Shown here: one piece after another, positions 45,250 through 55,307 of the stretch
Layout: every line of letters starts with the position of its first letter
Numbering within the stretch: the first letter of the stretch is position 1
NCBI RefSeq assembly: GCF_025311495.1
Contig: NZ_CP104398.1
Span: 1,943,884-2,007,883, forward strand
DNA from: Limosilactobacillus oris
Lineage (GTDB): Bacteria > Bacillota > Bacilli > Lactobacillales > Lactobacillaceae
DNA: 64,000 nt
Direction: 5' to 3'
Notes under the pieces: model-generated
Databases searched by the model: none
What the model saw: only the letters and a program-made list of their open reading frames with translations
Told to the model about the DNA's origin: nothing
Position numbers and translations under genes: made by a program

Positions 45250-47910
45250 GTGAAAAAGCTGAAACAGTTGGACAGTGCGCAGGTACGGCGGATGTACCTG
45301 GACTTTTTCCAACAGCACGGTCATAAGGTAATGCCAAGCCAGTCCTTAGTCCCAGTCAATGATCCGACCTTGTTATGGATTAATTCTGGGGTGGCAACGA
45401 TGAAGAAGTACTTTGACGGGAAGGTCGTCCCGGATAACCCGCGGATGACTTCCTCCCAGAAGAGTATTCGGACCAACGATATTGAAAACGTGGGGAAGAC
45501 GGCGCGCCACCACACGATGTTTGAAATGCTCGGCAACTTCTCCGTTGGGGACTACTTTAAAAATGAGGTCATCCCGTGGGCCTGGGAACTGTTGACGAGT
45601 GACGACTGGTTCGGCTTTGACCCAGCCCGTCTCTACATCACCTACTACCCGAAAGACCATGATGCCTACAATAAATGGCGGGAAGTCGGGGTTGCCGAAG
45701 ACCACTTGATTGCCGATGAGGACAACTTCTGGGATATTGGTCAGGGGCCTTCTGGTCCGGATACCGAAGTTTTCTACGACCGGGGGCAGGAATTCAATAA
45801 CCTGGCAGAAGATGACCCTGAAAGCTACCCGGGCGGCGAAAATGAACGCTACCTGGAAATCTGGAACATCGTCTTCAGCCAGTTTAACCACACGCCAGAA
45901 AATACTTACGAGCCGCTCCCCCACAAGAACATTGATACGGGGATGGGCTTGGAACGGGTCGTTTCCATCTTTGAGAATGCACCAACAAACTTTGAAACCG
46001 ACCTCTTCATGCCAATTATCAAGCAGGTCGCGGCCCTGTCTGCTGGCAAACAGTACGGGGCTGATAAGGCCGACGACGTTCAGTTTAAGATTATTGCCGA
46101 CCACATCCGGACGATTACCTTTGCCATTGGTGATGGTGCCCTCCCATCGAACATGGGACGGGGCTATGTCATCCGGCGGCTGCTTCGGCGGGCCGTGGTA
46201 GCCGGCAAGAAGCTCGGCATTGACGAACCGTTCCTGGCACAACTGGTTCCCACCGTTGGCAAAATTATGGAAGACTACTACCCAGAAGTTTTGCAAAACG
46301 CTGATTACATTGCTTCCGTTATTAAGTCGGAAGAGGACCGTTTCAGTGCGACCCTGAATGGTGGATTAAACCTGTTAAACAGCGTGATTGCTGATGCCAA
46401 GCAAAACTGCAGTAACCAAATCGATGGCCGGACGGCGTTCAAGCTCTACGATACCTACGGCTTCCCAATCGAATTGACGAAGGAATATGCAGCTGATGAG
46501 GGCTTGACGGTTGACCAAAAGGGCTTTGAAGCTGCGATGACTGAGCAGCAAAACCGGGCCCGGAACGCGCGTGACATGGACAACGGAATGGGCGTGCAAA
46601 CCGACCTCTGGACCGACTTCAAGGAAGATAGCAAGTACGTCGGCTATACCGATTTGACGGTCGACGGTGCCAAGGTAATTGGCCTGGCCCACGATGGTCA
46701 GCAGGCCGATAGCGCAGCACCAAGCGACCAGAACATCGAAGTGATCTTTGATACCACACCATTCTACGCTGAAATGGGGGGCCAAGTAGCCGATACTGGT
46801 GACATTATCGATAATTACGGTGAAAAGGTTGGCCGGGTCGTTGACGTCCAGCACGCGCCAAACCAGCAGAACCTGCACCGGGTAGAATTGACCAGCCCAA
46901 TCAAGAAGGGGGCCCGCTACAAGCTGGTAGTTGACCGGGCTCGGCACCTGAAGATTGAAAAGAACCATACCGCGACCCACCTGCTGGATCAAGCGTTGCG
47001 GAACGTCTTGGGTGGGCACACCCAACAGGCCGGCTCCCTGGTCGAGGCCCACTACCTCCGCTTTGACTTTAACCACTTTGGCCAGGTTACTGCTAAGGAC
47101 TTAGCTACGGTTGAAGCAATGGTCAATGAGCAGATCTTTAAGGAAATTCCGGTAACCACGGTGGAAACGGACATTGATTCGGCCAAAGAAATGGGCGCGA
47201 TTGCCCTCTTCTCCGACAAGTACGGCGACAAGGTCCGGGTTGTTAAGATTGGCGACTACAACACCGAATTCTGTGGCGGTGACCACGTTAAGAACACCAA
47301 CGAACTGGGCCTCTTCAAGATTGTTTCCGAAGGGGGCGTCGGTGCCGGCGTCCGGCGGATCGAAGCGGTGACCTCCAGCGATGCCTATAACTTCCTGCAA
47401 AAGCGCAATGCCATGTTGGAAGAAGTCGCGGGGGACCTGAAAGCAGCCCAGATCAAAGAGGTGCCGCACCAGGTTGTTAACCTGCAAGAGGAATTAAAGC
47501 AGGCCAACAAGCAGGTCGAGGCATTGCAGGCTAAGATTGCGGCCCAGCAGGCGAACAACGTCTTTGATGATGTTCAAGAGACGAAGAAGGGCAAGCTGAT
47601 TGCGGCCGAGGTCAAGGTTGCTGGGATGGGCCAACTGCGGCAACTGGCTGATAGCTGGCGTGCCAAGGGCTTGTCCGATGTCCTTGTCTTGGGGACGGCC
47701 AACGATGGCAAGGCTAACCTCCTCGTGGCAGTCAGTGACGAAAAGGTCAAGGCGGGCTTAAAGGCTGGTGACCTGATTAAGGCAATCGCTTCCGCCATCA
47801 AGGGTGGCGGCGGCGGCCGGCCAAACCTTGCCCAGGCTGGTGGAAAAGATCCTGCCGGTATTCCTGCCGCCCTCAAGCTGGCAAAGGAATACCTGGACAA
47901 CGAAAATTAA
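45250..47910 (+). CDS. alaS: Alanyl-tRNA synthetase
   Basis: 886 aa, GTG start at 45250 after AGGAAGAGAG. Class II catalytic core in the first 370 residues, the editing-domain zinc motif HxxxH (HTATH) and the CGGDH block, and a C-terminal Gly-rich oligomerisation segment (GGGGGRPNLAQAGG). Full length. Confidence 0.97.
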   Translation: MKKLKQLDSAQVRRMYLDFFQQHGHKVMPSQSLVPVNDPTLLWINSGVATMKKYFDGKVVPDNPRMTSSQKSIRTNDIENVGKTARHHTMFEMLGNFSVGDYFKNEVIPWAWELLTSDDWFGFDPARLYITYYPKDHDAYNKWREVGVAEDHLIADEDNFWDIGQGPSGPDTEVFYDRGQEFNNLAEDDPESYPGGENERYLEIWNIVFSQFNHTPENTYEPLPHKNIDTGMGLERVVSIFENAPTNFETDLFMPIIKQVAALSAGKQYGADKADDVQFKIIADHIRTITFAIGDGALPSNMGRGYVIRRLLRRAVVAGKKLGIDEPFLAQLVPTVGKIMEDYYPEVLQNADYIASVIKSEEDRFSATLNGGLNLLNSVIADAKQNCSNQIDGRTAFKLYDTYGFPIELTKEYAADEGLTVDQKGFEAAMTEQQNRARNARDMDNGMGVQTDLWTDFKEDSKYVGYTDLTVDGAKVIGLAHDGQQADSAAPSDQNIEVIFDTTPFYAEMGGQVADTGDIIDNYGEKVGRVVDVQHAPNQQNLHRVELTSPIKKGARYKLVVDRARHLKIEKNHTATHLLDQALRNVLGGHTQQAGSLVEAHYLRFDFNHFGQVTAKDLATVEAMVNEQIFKEIPVTTVETDIDSAKEMGAIALFSDKYGDKVRVVKIGDYNTEFCGGDHVKNTNELGLFKIVSEGGVGAGVRRIEAVTSSDAYNFLQKRNAMLEEVAGDLKAAQIKEVPHQVVNLQEELKQANKQVEALQAKIAAQQANNVFDDVQETKKGKLIAAEVKVAGMGQLRQLADSWRAKGLSDVLVLGTANDGKANLLVAVSDEKVKAGLKAGDLIKAIASAIKGGGGGRPNLAQAGGKDPAGIPAALKLAKEYLDNEN

Positions 47911-47944
47911 TTTAGCAGTTAGACGGGCAGCTCTAACCCTGGCA

Positions 47945-48035
47945 ATCAGCGGGGCGGGCTGCTCGTTTTGCAGTTAAATGAAGATTAGCGTTGTTCGCTG
48001 AAGGAACCGGCTTTTTTAATTGCCAATCAGCCGGG
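47945..48035 (+). terminator. Terminator region after alaS
   Basis: Inverted repeat CGGGCAGC / GCTGCTCG flanking a large loop and followed by TTTTG near 47971, then CCGGCT / AGCCGG around a T-run near 48015. Both are imperfect; the region likely ends alaS transcription. Confidence 0.4.
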
Positions 48036-48103
48036 ATAATTGTGATTTTACAACGAGTATAGTAAAATATTGGGTTAAAGAGACTATCTGGAGGTGACGA
48101 TTG

Positions 48104-48373
48104 ATGACTGCTAATAATGATAAGACGATGTTCTTTGATTTTGGTCAGGAACGCCAAGAAGATATTAAAGAAACGCTCAAAACGGTTTATGAATCATTGG
48201 AGGAAAAGGGCTACAACCCAATTAACCAAATCGTGGGTTACCTGCTGTCTGGAGATCCAGCTTACATTCCGCGGCTTAACGACGCCCGGAACCTGATTCG
48301 TGCTCATGAGCGGGATGAAATTATTGAAGAGCTGGTCCGCTCGTACCTAAAGAATAATGGTGAGACCAAATGA
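48104..48373 (+). CDS. IreB family regulatory phosphoprotein
   Basis: 89 aa from ATG 48104, 7 bases after GGAGGTG. The N-terminal TMFFDFG and [20 protein letters not shown] are signature stretches of this UPF0297 family. In Enterococcus the homologue is phosphorylated by the Ser/Thr kinase IreK. First of the conserved ireB-ruvX-DUF1292 trio. Confidence 0.92.
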   Translation: MTANNDKTMFFDFGQERQEDIKETLKTVYESLEEKGYNPINQIVGYLLSGDPAYIPRLNDARNLIRAHERDEIIEELVRSYLKNNGETK

Positions 48374-48813
48374 GGCTATTGGGCTTAGACGTTGGCTCCA
48401 AGACCGTGGGCATCGCCATGAGTGACCCGCTCGGTTGGACAGCCCAGGCGGTCGAGATTATTCCGATTGATGAAGATGAAGAGGTCTTTGGCTTGGACCG
48501 GGTCGCCGAACTTGTCGACAAGGAACAGGTGGCGGGCTTCGTCCTGGGCTTGCCCAAAAACATGAATAATACGGAAGGCCCCCGGGTGGCAGCTTCTAAA
48601 CACTATGGTGAGCTGCTCCAGGAACGGTTTCCCCAGATTCCAATCGACTTTCAAGATGAGCGCCTCACGACTGTTGAAGCGCACCGGATGCTGGTGGAAG
48701 AGGCGGATATTTCACGGGCCAAGCAGAAAAAAGTCATTGATGAGGTTGCTGCAACCTTTATCCTGCAAAGCTACCTTGATCGTCATGGCCGGTTAGTGCA
48801 AAAACTAAAATAA
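48370..48813 (+). CDS. ruvX: Holliday junction resolvase-like RuvX/YqgF
   Basis: 147 aa; start overlaps the ireB stop by 4 bases. RNase H-like fold with [11 protein letters not shown] at the N-terminus, GLPKNMN and DERLTT motifs. In E. coli YqgF acts on 16S pre-rRNA ends, so rRNA processing is as likely as junction resolution. Confidence 0.92.
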   Translation: MRLLGLDVGSKTVGIAMSDPLGWTAQAVEIIPIDEDEEVFGLDRVAELVDKEQVAGFVLGLPKNMNNTEGPRVAASKHYGELLQERFPQIPIDFQDERLTTVEAHRMLVEEADISRAKQKKVIDEVAATFILQSYLDRHGRLVQKLK

Positions 48814-48826
48814 GGGAATGGTTAAA

Positions 48827-49126
48827 GTGACTAAACAACAAAATAACGATGAAAATATGATCACACTGATTGATGAAGATGGCAATGAACAGCTGTTTAA
48901 GGAACTGTTTACTTTTGACTCAGATGATTATGGGAAGTCATACATTTTTATTTACCCCGCTGAACAGGAAAACGATGAATCAGTTGACATCCAGGCCTAC
49001 ATTGTCACTGATAACCAGGAAGGCGACGGGCAGGACCTCGTTCCCATCGAGGACGATAAAGAATGGGACATGGTTGAACAGGTTCTGAACACCTTCTTGG
49101 ATGATGATGGCAACTTCAAGGGTTAA
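48827..49126 (+). CDS. DUF1292 family protein (YrzB-like)
   Basis: 99 aa from GTG 48827, 9 bases after AAGGGA; the ATG at 48818 directly abuts it. Acidic protein with [19 protein letters not shown], the family hallmark. Function unknown; always found with ruvX and the ireB-like gene. Confidence 0.88.
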   Translation: MTKQQNNDENMITLIDEDGNEQLFKELFTFDSDDYGKSYIFIYPAEQENDESVDIQAYIVTDNQEGDGQDLVPIEDDKEWDMVEQVLNTFLDDDGNFKG

Positions 49127-49185
49127 TCAGGAAACGGCGATTGTCCAGGCCCGGTGAACCGAGGCTGGAACAACTGAAATAACAA

Positions 49186-49215
49186 TTGCCAAAATGAATT
49201 GGGGTCTAGTATACA
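49186..49215 (+). promoter_or_regulatory. Promoter of the cvpA-mutS2 operon
   Basis: TTGCCA (49186-49191), 18-nt spacer, TATACA (49210-49215). Confidence 0.5.
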
Positions 49216-49280
49216 ATCAGTGGATTGGGTGCTAGGCCCTATTAGCGTAGTAGTAATTTTCAGGTAAAGGATGGCAGAGA

Positions 49281-49808
49281 ATGGTTTTAACCACAGTTAT
49301 TATTTTAATTCTAGTCGGTTGTTTTCTTAACGGCCGGCGCCGGGGGCTATTGATGATGGTCCTCTATTCCGCGACGTACCTCGTGAGCTGGCTGGTAGCC
49401 AAATTGGCGGCTCCGGTGGTTGGCAGATGGTTGGGCAACCTGCTGCCAAATGTCTCAAACGGCTCGTCGTACTCTGGGCAGCTGTTAGCGACGGTTGATC
49501 TAGACTACTTTTTTAGTAACGGGATTGCCTTCATGCTGATTTTCGCCATTGTAGCATTCTTATGCCACTGGCTAGTCCGCCAACTAAACTGGGTTCGGCG
49601 ACTGCCCGTGATTGGAACGCTCGACAGGCTGGCCGGCGGACTCCTATCGTTACTGATTGGTTACGTGATTATCTTTGTGATCCTGGTAGTGACCCAGCTG
49701 TGGCCGGCAGAATGGTGGCAAATGCAACTCGCCAACTCTGGCTTAGCCCGGCTAATCATTGATCAAACGCCATTGCTCGCCCAGCTGGTTTTACAAACGA
49801 TTGAATAA
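49281..49808 (+). CDS. CvpA family membrane protein
   Basis: 175 aa with four to five membrane helices and the GRRRGLL motif after helix 1. The E. coli relative is needed for colicin V secretion; the core role is unclear. Lies 14 bases upstream of mutS2, as in Bacillus and lactobacilli. Confidence 0.83.
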   Translation: MVLTTVIILILVGCFLNGRRRGLLMMVLYSATYLVSWLVAKLAAPVVGRWLGNLLPNVSNGSSYSGQLLATVDLDYFFSNGIAFMLIFAIVAFLCHWLVRQLNWVRRLPVIGTLDRLAGGLLSLLIGYVIIFVILVVTQLWPAEWWQMQLANSGLARLIIDQTPLLAQLVLQTIE

Positions 49809-49822
49809 GGGGAAGTAGGAGA

Positions 49823-52195
49823 ATGAACCATAAAATAATCGAGACACTTGAATTTGAACAAATCAAAGGCCGGGTCGCCCAGCACCTTGTTTCGGCTGCT
49901 GGCAAGCGGGAATTGGCGGCCTTAATGCCGGCAACGGACTACCAGACGGTGGATACCTGGTTGACAGAAACAACTGATGGGGCTGACATCCTCCGCTTAG
50001 AGGGGGGCCTGCCCCTGCCTAAGCTGGCCGATATTAAGCCCCAGATGAAACGCTTGAAGATTGGCGCCAACTTAAATGGGACTGAACTGGCCCAGGTGAC
50101 CAAGGTCCTGCAAGCGAGCCTAAGCGTCCAGAACTTCTTTGAACAGATGCGGGAGAAGAAGATCAAACTTCGGGTCCTTGAGCAGACGGTGGACCGGCTG
50201 GTAACGATTCCGTCGGTGACGACCCGGCTAGTCCGTTCGGTGGATCCCGACGGGCGGATTAACGATGAAGCCTCGGCGAAGTTACACGGGATTCGGCAGT
50301 TGATTAGTAAGACCGAAAATGAAATTCGCCAGCAGATGGCCCAGTACACCCAGGGGAAGAGTGCCAAATACCTCAGCGAACCGATCGTGACGGTCAGAAA
50401 CGACCGCTTTGTGATCCCAGTGCTGGCCCGGTACCGGAATAAGTTTGGCGGGGTCGTTCATGACCAGAGCGCTAGCGGCCAGACCCTGTATATTGAACCG
50501 GGTGCGGTGATGGAAGACAATAACCACTTACGCCAGGCCCAAATTGAGGAGAAGCAGGAGGTCCTGCGGGTATTGGCCGAACTGTCAGCCCTGATTTCAC
50601 CATACCGGCACGACATCCTAAATAACGAGCAGATTTTGGGACACCTGGACTTCATTAACGCGAAGGCAGTCTATGCCCACGAACTCAAGGCTAGTCTGCC
50701 GCTCCTGTCTGCGGATAACCAGGTGAACCTGCGCAAAGCCTGGCACCCCCTGATTGCACGTGACCAGGCGGTTGCCAATGATATTAAACTTGGTGGGGAC
50801 TACCAAGCGGTAATCATTACTGGTCCAAATACAGGTGGGAAGACGATTACCCTGAAAACGCTTGGAATTATCCAACTAATGGGTCAGGCGGGTCTGTTTA
50901 TCCCCGCGCAGGAGAGCAGCACGATCGGGGTTTTCGATAACGTCTTTGCTGACATCGGTGATGAGCAATCGCTTGAGCAAAACCTCAGTACCTTTTCCGG
51001 GCACATGGATAACGTGAAGACGATTCTTGACCAGTTGACTGCTAACAGCCTGGTTCTGCTGGATGAATTGGGGGCCGGGACAGACCCGAAAGAAGGGGCT
51101 GCCTTGGCCATGGCAATTCTGGATGAAATCGGGCAGCGGGGGAGCTTGGTAATGATTACTACCCACTATCCGGAGCTAAAGGTGTATGGTTACGACCGTG
51201 CCAAAACCATTAACGCCAGTATGGAGTTTGACCAGGCGACCCTGCAGCCGACCTACCGGTTGCTGTTGGGGATTCCCGGACGGTCAAACGGTTTGGAGAT
51301 TGCCAAGCGTCTCGGGATTGGCTCGGCAATCATCAGCGAGGCCCAGTCGCTGGTCAGTGATGATAGTCAGGACTTGAACGCAATGATTGGCGACCTGGTA
51401 GAACAACGGAAGCAGGCGCGGGAAGAAAGCGAGCGGCTGGCAAAGCTGGTTGCCCAAAATCAGGCTGACCAGGAAGAACTTAACCAAAAGTTAGACCGCT
51501 TTAATGAGCAGCGCGACCAGTTGCTGGAACGGGCCCGGTCGCAGGCGAACCACCAGGTGGCGCAGGCCAAGCGGAAGGCTGACCGGATCATCCACCACCT
51601 GCGCCAGTTGGAAATCCAACAGGGAGCCGGAGTCAAGGAGAACCAGCTGATGGATGCCCAGGGGGCGTTGAACGCCCTCCACCAGGATAACCCGCGGCTC
51701 CAGCATAACAGCGTCCTGAAGCGGGCCAAGGAGAAACATGATTTGCATAAGGGGGATGCGGTCCTGGTGAAATCTTACGGCCAGCACGGCGAACTGCTTA
51801 GCCGGCGGGGAAACCATAAGTGGGAAGTCCAAATTGGCATTCTCAAAATGGAAATCGATGAACGGGACTTAGAAAAGGTCTCCAAGCGGGACCTGCCAAA
51901 AGAAAAGCAGCAGCGGACGGGGCACCGGGCGGTGAAGACCACGCAGACTCGGAAGACCTCTGCCCGGTTGGACCTGCGCGGGCACCGCTACGAAGAGGCG
52001 ATGGGCGAGTTGAGCAACTTCATTGATCATGCCCTGCTGAACAACCTGGGGACCGTGACGATTATTCACGGTAAGGGAACCGGAGCATTGCGGAAAGGAA
52101 CCCAGCAGTACCTGCAGAGTAATCCGCGGGTCAAGTCCTTCTCGTATGCGGCCCCGAATGCTGGTGGCGACGGAGCGACAATCGTTAACTTATAA
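49823..52195 (+). CDS. mutS2: Endonuclease MutS2
   Basis: 790 aa. No mismatch-recognition domain; clamp, ATPase with Walker A GPNTGGKT (about 334-341), and a C-terminal Smr nuclease domain with LDLRGHRYEEA and HGKGTGALRKG. It limits homologous recombination and/or rescues collided ribosomes. Confidence 0.95.
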   Translation: MNHKIIETLEFEQIKGRVAQHLVSAAGKRELAALMPATDYQTVDTWLTETTDGADILRLEGGLPLPKLADIKPQMKRLKIGANLNGTELAQVTKVLQASLSVQNFFEQMREKKIKLRVLEQTVDRLVTIPSVTTRLVRSVDPDGRINDEASAKLHGIRQLISKTENEIRQQMAQYTQGKSAKYLSEPIVTVRNDRFVIPVLARYRNKFGGVVHDQSASGQTLYIEPGAVMEDNNHLRQAQIEEKQEVLRVLAELSALISPYRHDILNNEQILGHLDFINAKAVYAHELKASLPLLSADNQVNLRKAWHPLIARDQAVANDIKLGGDYQAVIITGPNTGGKTITLKTLGIIQLMGQAGLFIPAQESSTIGVFDNVFADIGDEQSLEQNLSTFSGHMDNVKTILDQLTANSLVLLDELGAGTDPKEGAALAMAILDEIGQRGSLVMITTHYPELKVYGYDRAKTINASMEFDQATLQPTYRLLLGIPGRSNGLEIAKRLGIGSAIISEAQSLVSDDSQDLNAMIGDLVEQRKQAREESERLAKLVAQNQADQEELNQKLDRFNEQRDQLLERARSQANHQVAQAKRKADRIIHHLRQLEIQQGAGVKENQLMDAQGALNALHQDNPRLQHNSVLKRAKEKHDLHKGDAVLVKSYGQHGELLSRRGNHKWEVQIGILKMEIDERDLEKVSKRDLPKEKQQRTGHRAVKTTQTRKTSARLDLRGHRYEEAMGELSNFIDHALLNNLGTVTIIHGKGTGALRKGTQQYLQSNPRVKSFSYAAPNAGGDGATIVNL

Positions 52196-52272
52196 TAAGT
52201 AAGCTCTTTTCGTGCTTTTATTGCTGACCTCTGTTAAAATTAGAATCAAACAAGTAGAGAGGAGTCTTTACA

Positions 52273-52587
52273 ATGGCATTAAAAGAAACTACTGATCAGA
52301 CGTTTGAACAGGATACTGCGCAAGGGGTTGCGTTAGTCGATTTTTGGGCAACTTGGTGTGGCCCTTGTCGGATGCAGTCACCGGTCGTTGAAGCCCTGTC
52401 CGACGAAATGCCGGAAGTTAACTTCTTTAAGATGGACGTTGACCAAAACCAGGAAACGGCGCGGAAGTTCCGGATCATGAGTATTCCAACCTTAATGGTG
52501 AAGAAAAACGGGGAGGTAGTTGACCAGATTGTCGGTTACCACCCGCAGGAACAGCTCAAACAGCTTTTGCAACAATACGTAGATTAG
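52273..52587 (+). CDS. trxA: Thioredoxin
   Basis: 104 aa, ATG after GAGAGGAG. Active site W28-C-G-P-C32 and cis-proline in SIPTLM. Cytosolic dithiol reductant. Follows mutS2 as in other Bacilli. Confidence 0.96.
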   Translation: MALKETTDQTFEQDTAQGVALVDFWATWCGPCRMQSPVVEALSDEMPEVNFFKMDVDQNQETARKFRIMSIPTLMVKKNGEVVDQIVGYHPQEQLKQLLQQYVD

Positions 52588-52600
52588 TTTTTAAACTAGC

Positions 52601-52647
52601 AAGGGACTTCCCAAGCACGGCATCGCCGGTTTGGAAGGTCCCTTTTG
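52601..52647 (+). terminator. Terminator after trxA
   Basis: AAGGGACTTCC / GGAAGGTCCCTT stem with a 21-nt loop, then TTTTG. Also separates the convergent yslB-like gene. Confidence 0.7.
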
Positions 52648-52660
52648 TTTATGGTCAGTT

Positions 52661-53224
52661 TTAATCCTGCTTTTCTCGTCTGGACCGCCGTTTGCGAAGG
52701 TGCCGTCCTGCTTTGGGGGACTGCGCCTGGTCATTATCGGCGGAAGTGGTTTGCAAGTGAATGAACGTGGCTAATTCGGCTCGTTCGGAGTTGCTGTCCG
52801 TTTGGGGGTCATTTTCCAGCAAAATATTGACGGCATCGTGGTGCCGGTCGTTGATTTTAGCTTCGACGACGGTCCCTAGTTGGAATTCGATTTCTTGGGC
52901 AAGGAAGCCGCATTCGAGGCCAAAGGACGTTTCTTCATCATCTTTTTTGATCCGTCCTGCGACGATCGGCCCTCCTAGCCGCCAGAGCTGGCTTGTGGGG
53001 CTGTGTTTTTCCAGTGTGAGCTCGCCAAGCCCAAGCTGGTGAGTCAAGGTGATAAGTTCGGCGGGACTAGCTACGGGGTACTGGCGGGCGAGGTCCTTGC
53101 CAATCCAGTAAAGCATCTCGTCAGTTTCCTTACCGAGAATTGCCGGCAGGATGACATCCCGCAGGGTACCGTTAACCAGTCCCTGTGGACTATTGATCAA
53201 TTCGTCATATAATTTTTGACTCAT
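52661..53224 (-). CDS. DUF2507 / YslB-like protein
   Basis: 187 aa on the - strand, ATG after AAGGAGCG. The DUF2507 fold appears as LRDVILPAILGKETDEMLYW near the N-terminus and the CGFLAQEIEFQLG strand pair; the last 25 residues are basic. Related to the V4R/heme-NO-binding-like fold. Function unknown; lies divergent to murI. Confidence 0.85.
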   Translation of the reverse strand: MSQKLYDELINSPQGLVNGTLRDVILPAILGKETDEMLYWIGKDLARQYPVASPAELITLTHQLGLGELTLEKHSPTSQLWRLGGPIVAGRIKKDDEETSFGLECGFLAQEIEFQLGTVVEAKINDRHHDAVNILLENDPQTDSNSERAELATFIHLQTTSADNDQAQSPKAGRHLRKRRSRREKQD

Positions 53225-53372
53225 AGTTATCGTTCGCTCCTTTTTACAATCAATCCTTATTATACTTAAAATCGATTAGGATAGTAACGGCAATTTTAAA
53301 ACTTGCAAATTTTGATTATTAAACCGATAATAAAGTTTCAAGTATTTTGCGATTAATAGTGAGGTGGCAGAA

Positions 53373-54173
53373 ATGGATAGACGGCCCATTGGGGTGATGG
53401 ATTCTGGACTAGGCGGTCTTTCGGTCCTCCGGGTATTGCGCCGGGAACTCCCTGACGAGTCCCTGCTCTTCGTTGGCGACCAGGGACATTTTCCTTACGG
53501 GACAAAGACACAGGCGGAGGTACGCCGACTAGCCCTGGCAATCGGGCGGTTCTTGGTGCGTCACGATGCGAAACTAATGGTGGTAGCTTGCAATACGGCT
53601 ACCGGAGCGGCCTTGCCCGCTTTACAGGCGGCTCTACCGATTCCAGTCATCGGGGTGATCCGGCCAGGAGCAAGCGCGGCCTTAGCAACGAATCCCCGGA
53701 CAATCGGGGTGATTGGTACTGATTCGACGATTAAGAATGGGGCCTATGAACGAACGCTGCATGAATTACAGCCCGCGGTCCAAGTGGTTAGCCAACCGGC
53801 CCAGCCCCTGGTGTCCATTGTTGAGCATGGCCAGACGGGCACGCCAGCCGCACAGCAAGCGGTGGACAAGGTTTTGCAATGCTTTGCTACCCAGCCGGTG
53901 GAAACCCTAATCCTGGGCTGTACCCACTTTCCCTTCCTCAGTCGGGAAATCCAACGACGGCTGGGGCCAAGCGTACACCTGATTGATCCGGCCTATGAAA
54001 CCGTTCAGACGGTTAAGCAGGTGCTTACGGATAAGCACTTATTAGCAGCTGGCGGACAGCAACGGACGGCCCTCTACACTACCGGCCGGATTGCCGACTT
54101 GCAAGCAGGTGCGGATAAGTGGCTGGCTGGAGACTATGGGCAGTGTTCCAGTGTTAAATTAGACGGGGAGTGA
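53373..54173 (+). CDS. murI: Glutamate racemase
   Basis: 266 aa from ATG 53373, 6 bases after GAGGTGG (an in-frame GTG at 53364 overlaps that site). D10-S11 in VMDSGLGG and catalytic cysteines C73 (ACNTATG) and C183 (GCTHFPF). Supplies D-glutamate for peptidoglycan. Starts the murI-rdgB-yfcE-CBS operon, whose genes overlap or nearly touch. Confidence 0.95.
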   Translation: MDRRPIGVMDSGLGGLSVLRVLRRELPDESLLFVGDQGHFPYGTKTQAEVRRLALAIGRFLVRHDAKLMVVACNTATGAALPALQAALPIPVIGVIRPGASAALATNPRTIGVIGTDSTIKNGAYERTLHELQPAVQVVSQPAQPLVSIVEHGQTGTPAAQQAVDKVLQCFATQPVETLILGCTHFPFLSREIQRRLGPSVHLIDPAYETVQTVKQVLTDKHLLAAGGQQRTALYTTGRIADLQAGADKWLAGDYGQCSSVKLDGE

Positions 54174-54177
54174 GAAA

Positions 54178-54774
54178 ATGGCTACTCTAGTGATTGCAAC
54201 CAACAATTCGGGAAAGGCGCGGGAATACCGTGAAATGCTCGCGCCCTTCGGTGTGACGGTAAAGACGCTTGCGGACTTTCCACGCTTTGCGATTGATGAA
54301 TGTGGGACCAGCTTTGAAGAAAACGCGTTAATAAAGGCGCGAACGGCCGTGGCTGAACTGGACTTGCCCGTACTGGCGGATGATTCGGGCTTGGTTGTCG
54401 ATGCCCTAAACGGGGCACCGGGCGTTCACTCGGCACGGTACGCGGGGGACCATGATGATGCGGCGAATAATGCCAAATTATTACGGGAACTGACCGGGGT
54501 TCCGGCAGCACAGCGAACGGCGCACTTTCACACGACGATTGTTGCCTTGAAACCAGATGGGGCGAAACTAGAGACTAGCGGTCGCATGGAAGGTCAGATT
54601 CTCACCCAGCCGCGCGGTCAAAACGGTTTTGGCTATGACCCATTATTTATGCCAAAAGAATTTCCGGGACGGTCGATGGCGGAATTGACTCCGGCAGAAA
54701 AGAACCAGATCAGCCACCGTGGACGGGCCTTACGGGCTTTCATGGAACAATTTGCGGGGTGGTGGCAAGCATGA
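54178..54774 (+). CDS. rdgB: XTP/dITP diphosphatase (RdgB/HAM1 family)
   Basis: 198 aa. N-terminal TNNSGKAREY nucleotide loop, the DDSGL metal site and NGFGYDPLF near the C-terminus. Hydrolyses ITP, dITP and XTP. Four bases after murI. Confidence 0.94.
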   Translation: MATLVIATNNSGKAREYREMLAPFGVTVKTLADFPRFAIDECGTSFEENALIKARTAVAELDLPVLADDSGLVVDALNGAPGVHSARYAGDHDDAANNAKLLRELTGVPAAQRTAHFHTTIVALKPDGAKLETSGRMEGQILTQPRGQNGFGYDPLFMPKEFPGRSMAELTPAEKNQISHRGRALRAFMEQFAGWWQA

Positions 54775-55307
54775 CTAAGGCATTGATTGTGAGCGATAAC
54801 CATGGTGACCGGGCGATTTTAGAGCAGTTGGTAGACCGCTGGAAAGAGAAGGTCGACCTGATGGTCCACTGTGGTGATTCGGAAATTCCAAGCAGTGACT
54901 CGTTAATGCAGTCCTTTGTCCGGGTGGCGGGGAATAACGACTGGCACCTGGGCTATGACCCTGATCAGCTGGTCCTCGCCGGGGGTGCCCGCTTCCTGGT
55001 CACTCATGGTCATAATTATGGGGTTAACTCTTCAATGACGCCCCTAATGCTTAAAGGGGAAGCGGTTGGAGCTGATGTTGTCTGCTTTGGTCATACCCAC
55101 CAGCTGTTTGCAGCAGTTGAACGGGGGATGCTGATGATTAACCCCGGAAGTATCTCCTTGCCGCGGGGCCAGCATGTGGGAATTGGCGGAACCTTTGCGG
55201 TAGTGGAGCTTTCGCCGCGGTCCTTTACGGTCGATTTTTATGACCGTCATTCGCGCCGGCAGCCCCAGCTGCACCGGGAATTTCCTCGTGAGGAGCGCGA
55301 ACTATGA
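54771..55307 (+). CDS. YfcE/MJ0936 family metallophosphoesterase
   Basis: 178 aa from ATG 54771, overlapping the rdgB stop by 4 bases. Metal motifs SDNHGD, HCGDSE, GNNDWH, THGHNYG and GHTH are all present. Conserved next to rdgB in Firmicutes; natural substrate unclear. Confidence 0.9.
   Translation: MTKALIVSDNHGDRAILEQLVDRWKEKVDLMVHCGDSEIPSSDSLMQSFVRVAGNNDWHLGYDPDQLVLAGGARFLVTHGHNYGVNSSMTPLMLKGEAVGADVVCFGHTHQLFAAVERGMLMINPGSISLPRGQHVGIGGTFAVVELSPRSFTVDFYDRHSRRQPQLHREFPREEREL

Noticed and set aside
45373..46296. 307-codon open frame on the - strand inside alaS
   Set aside because: Same reason: antisense shadow of a conserved gene.
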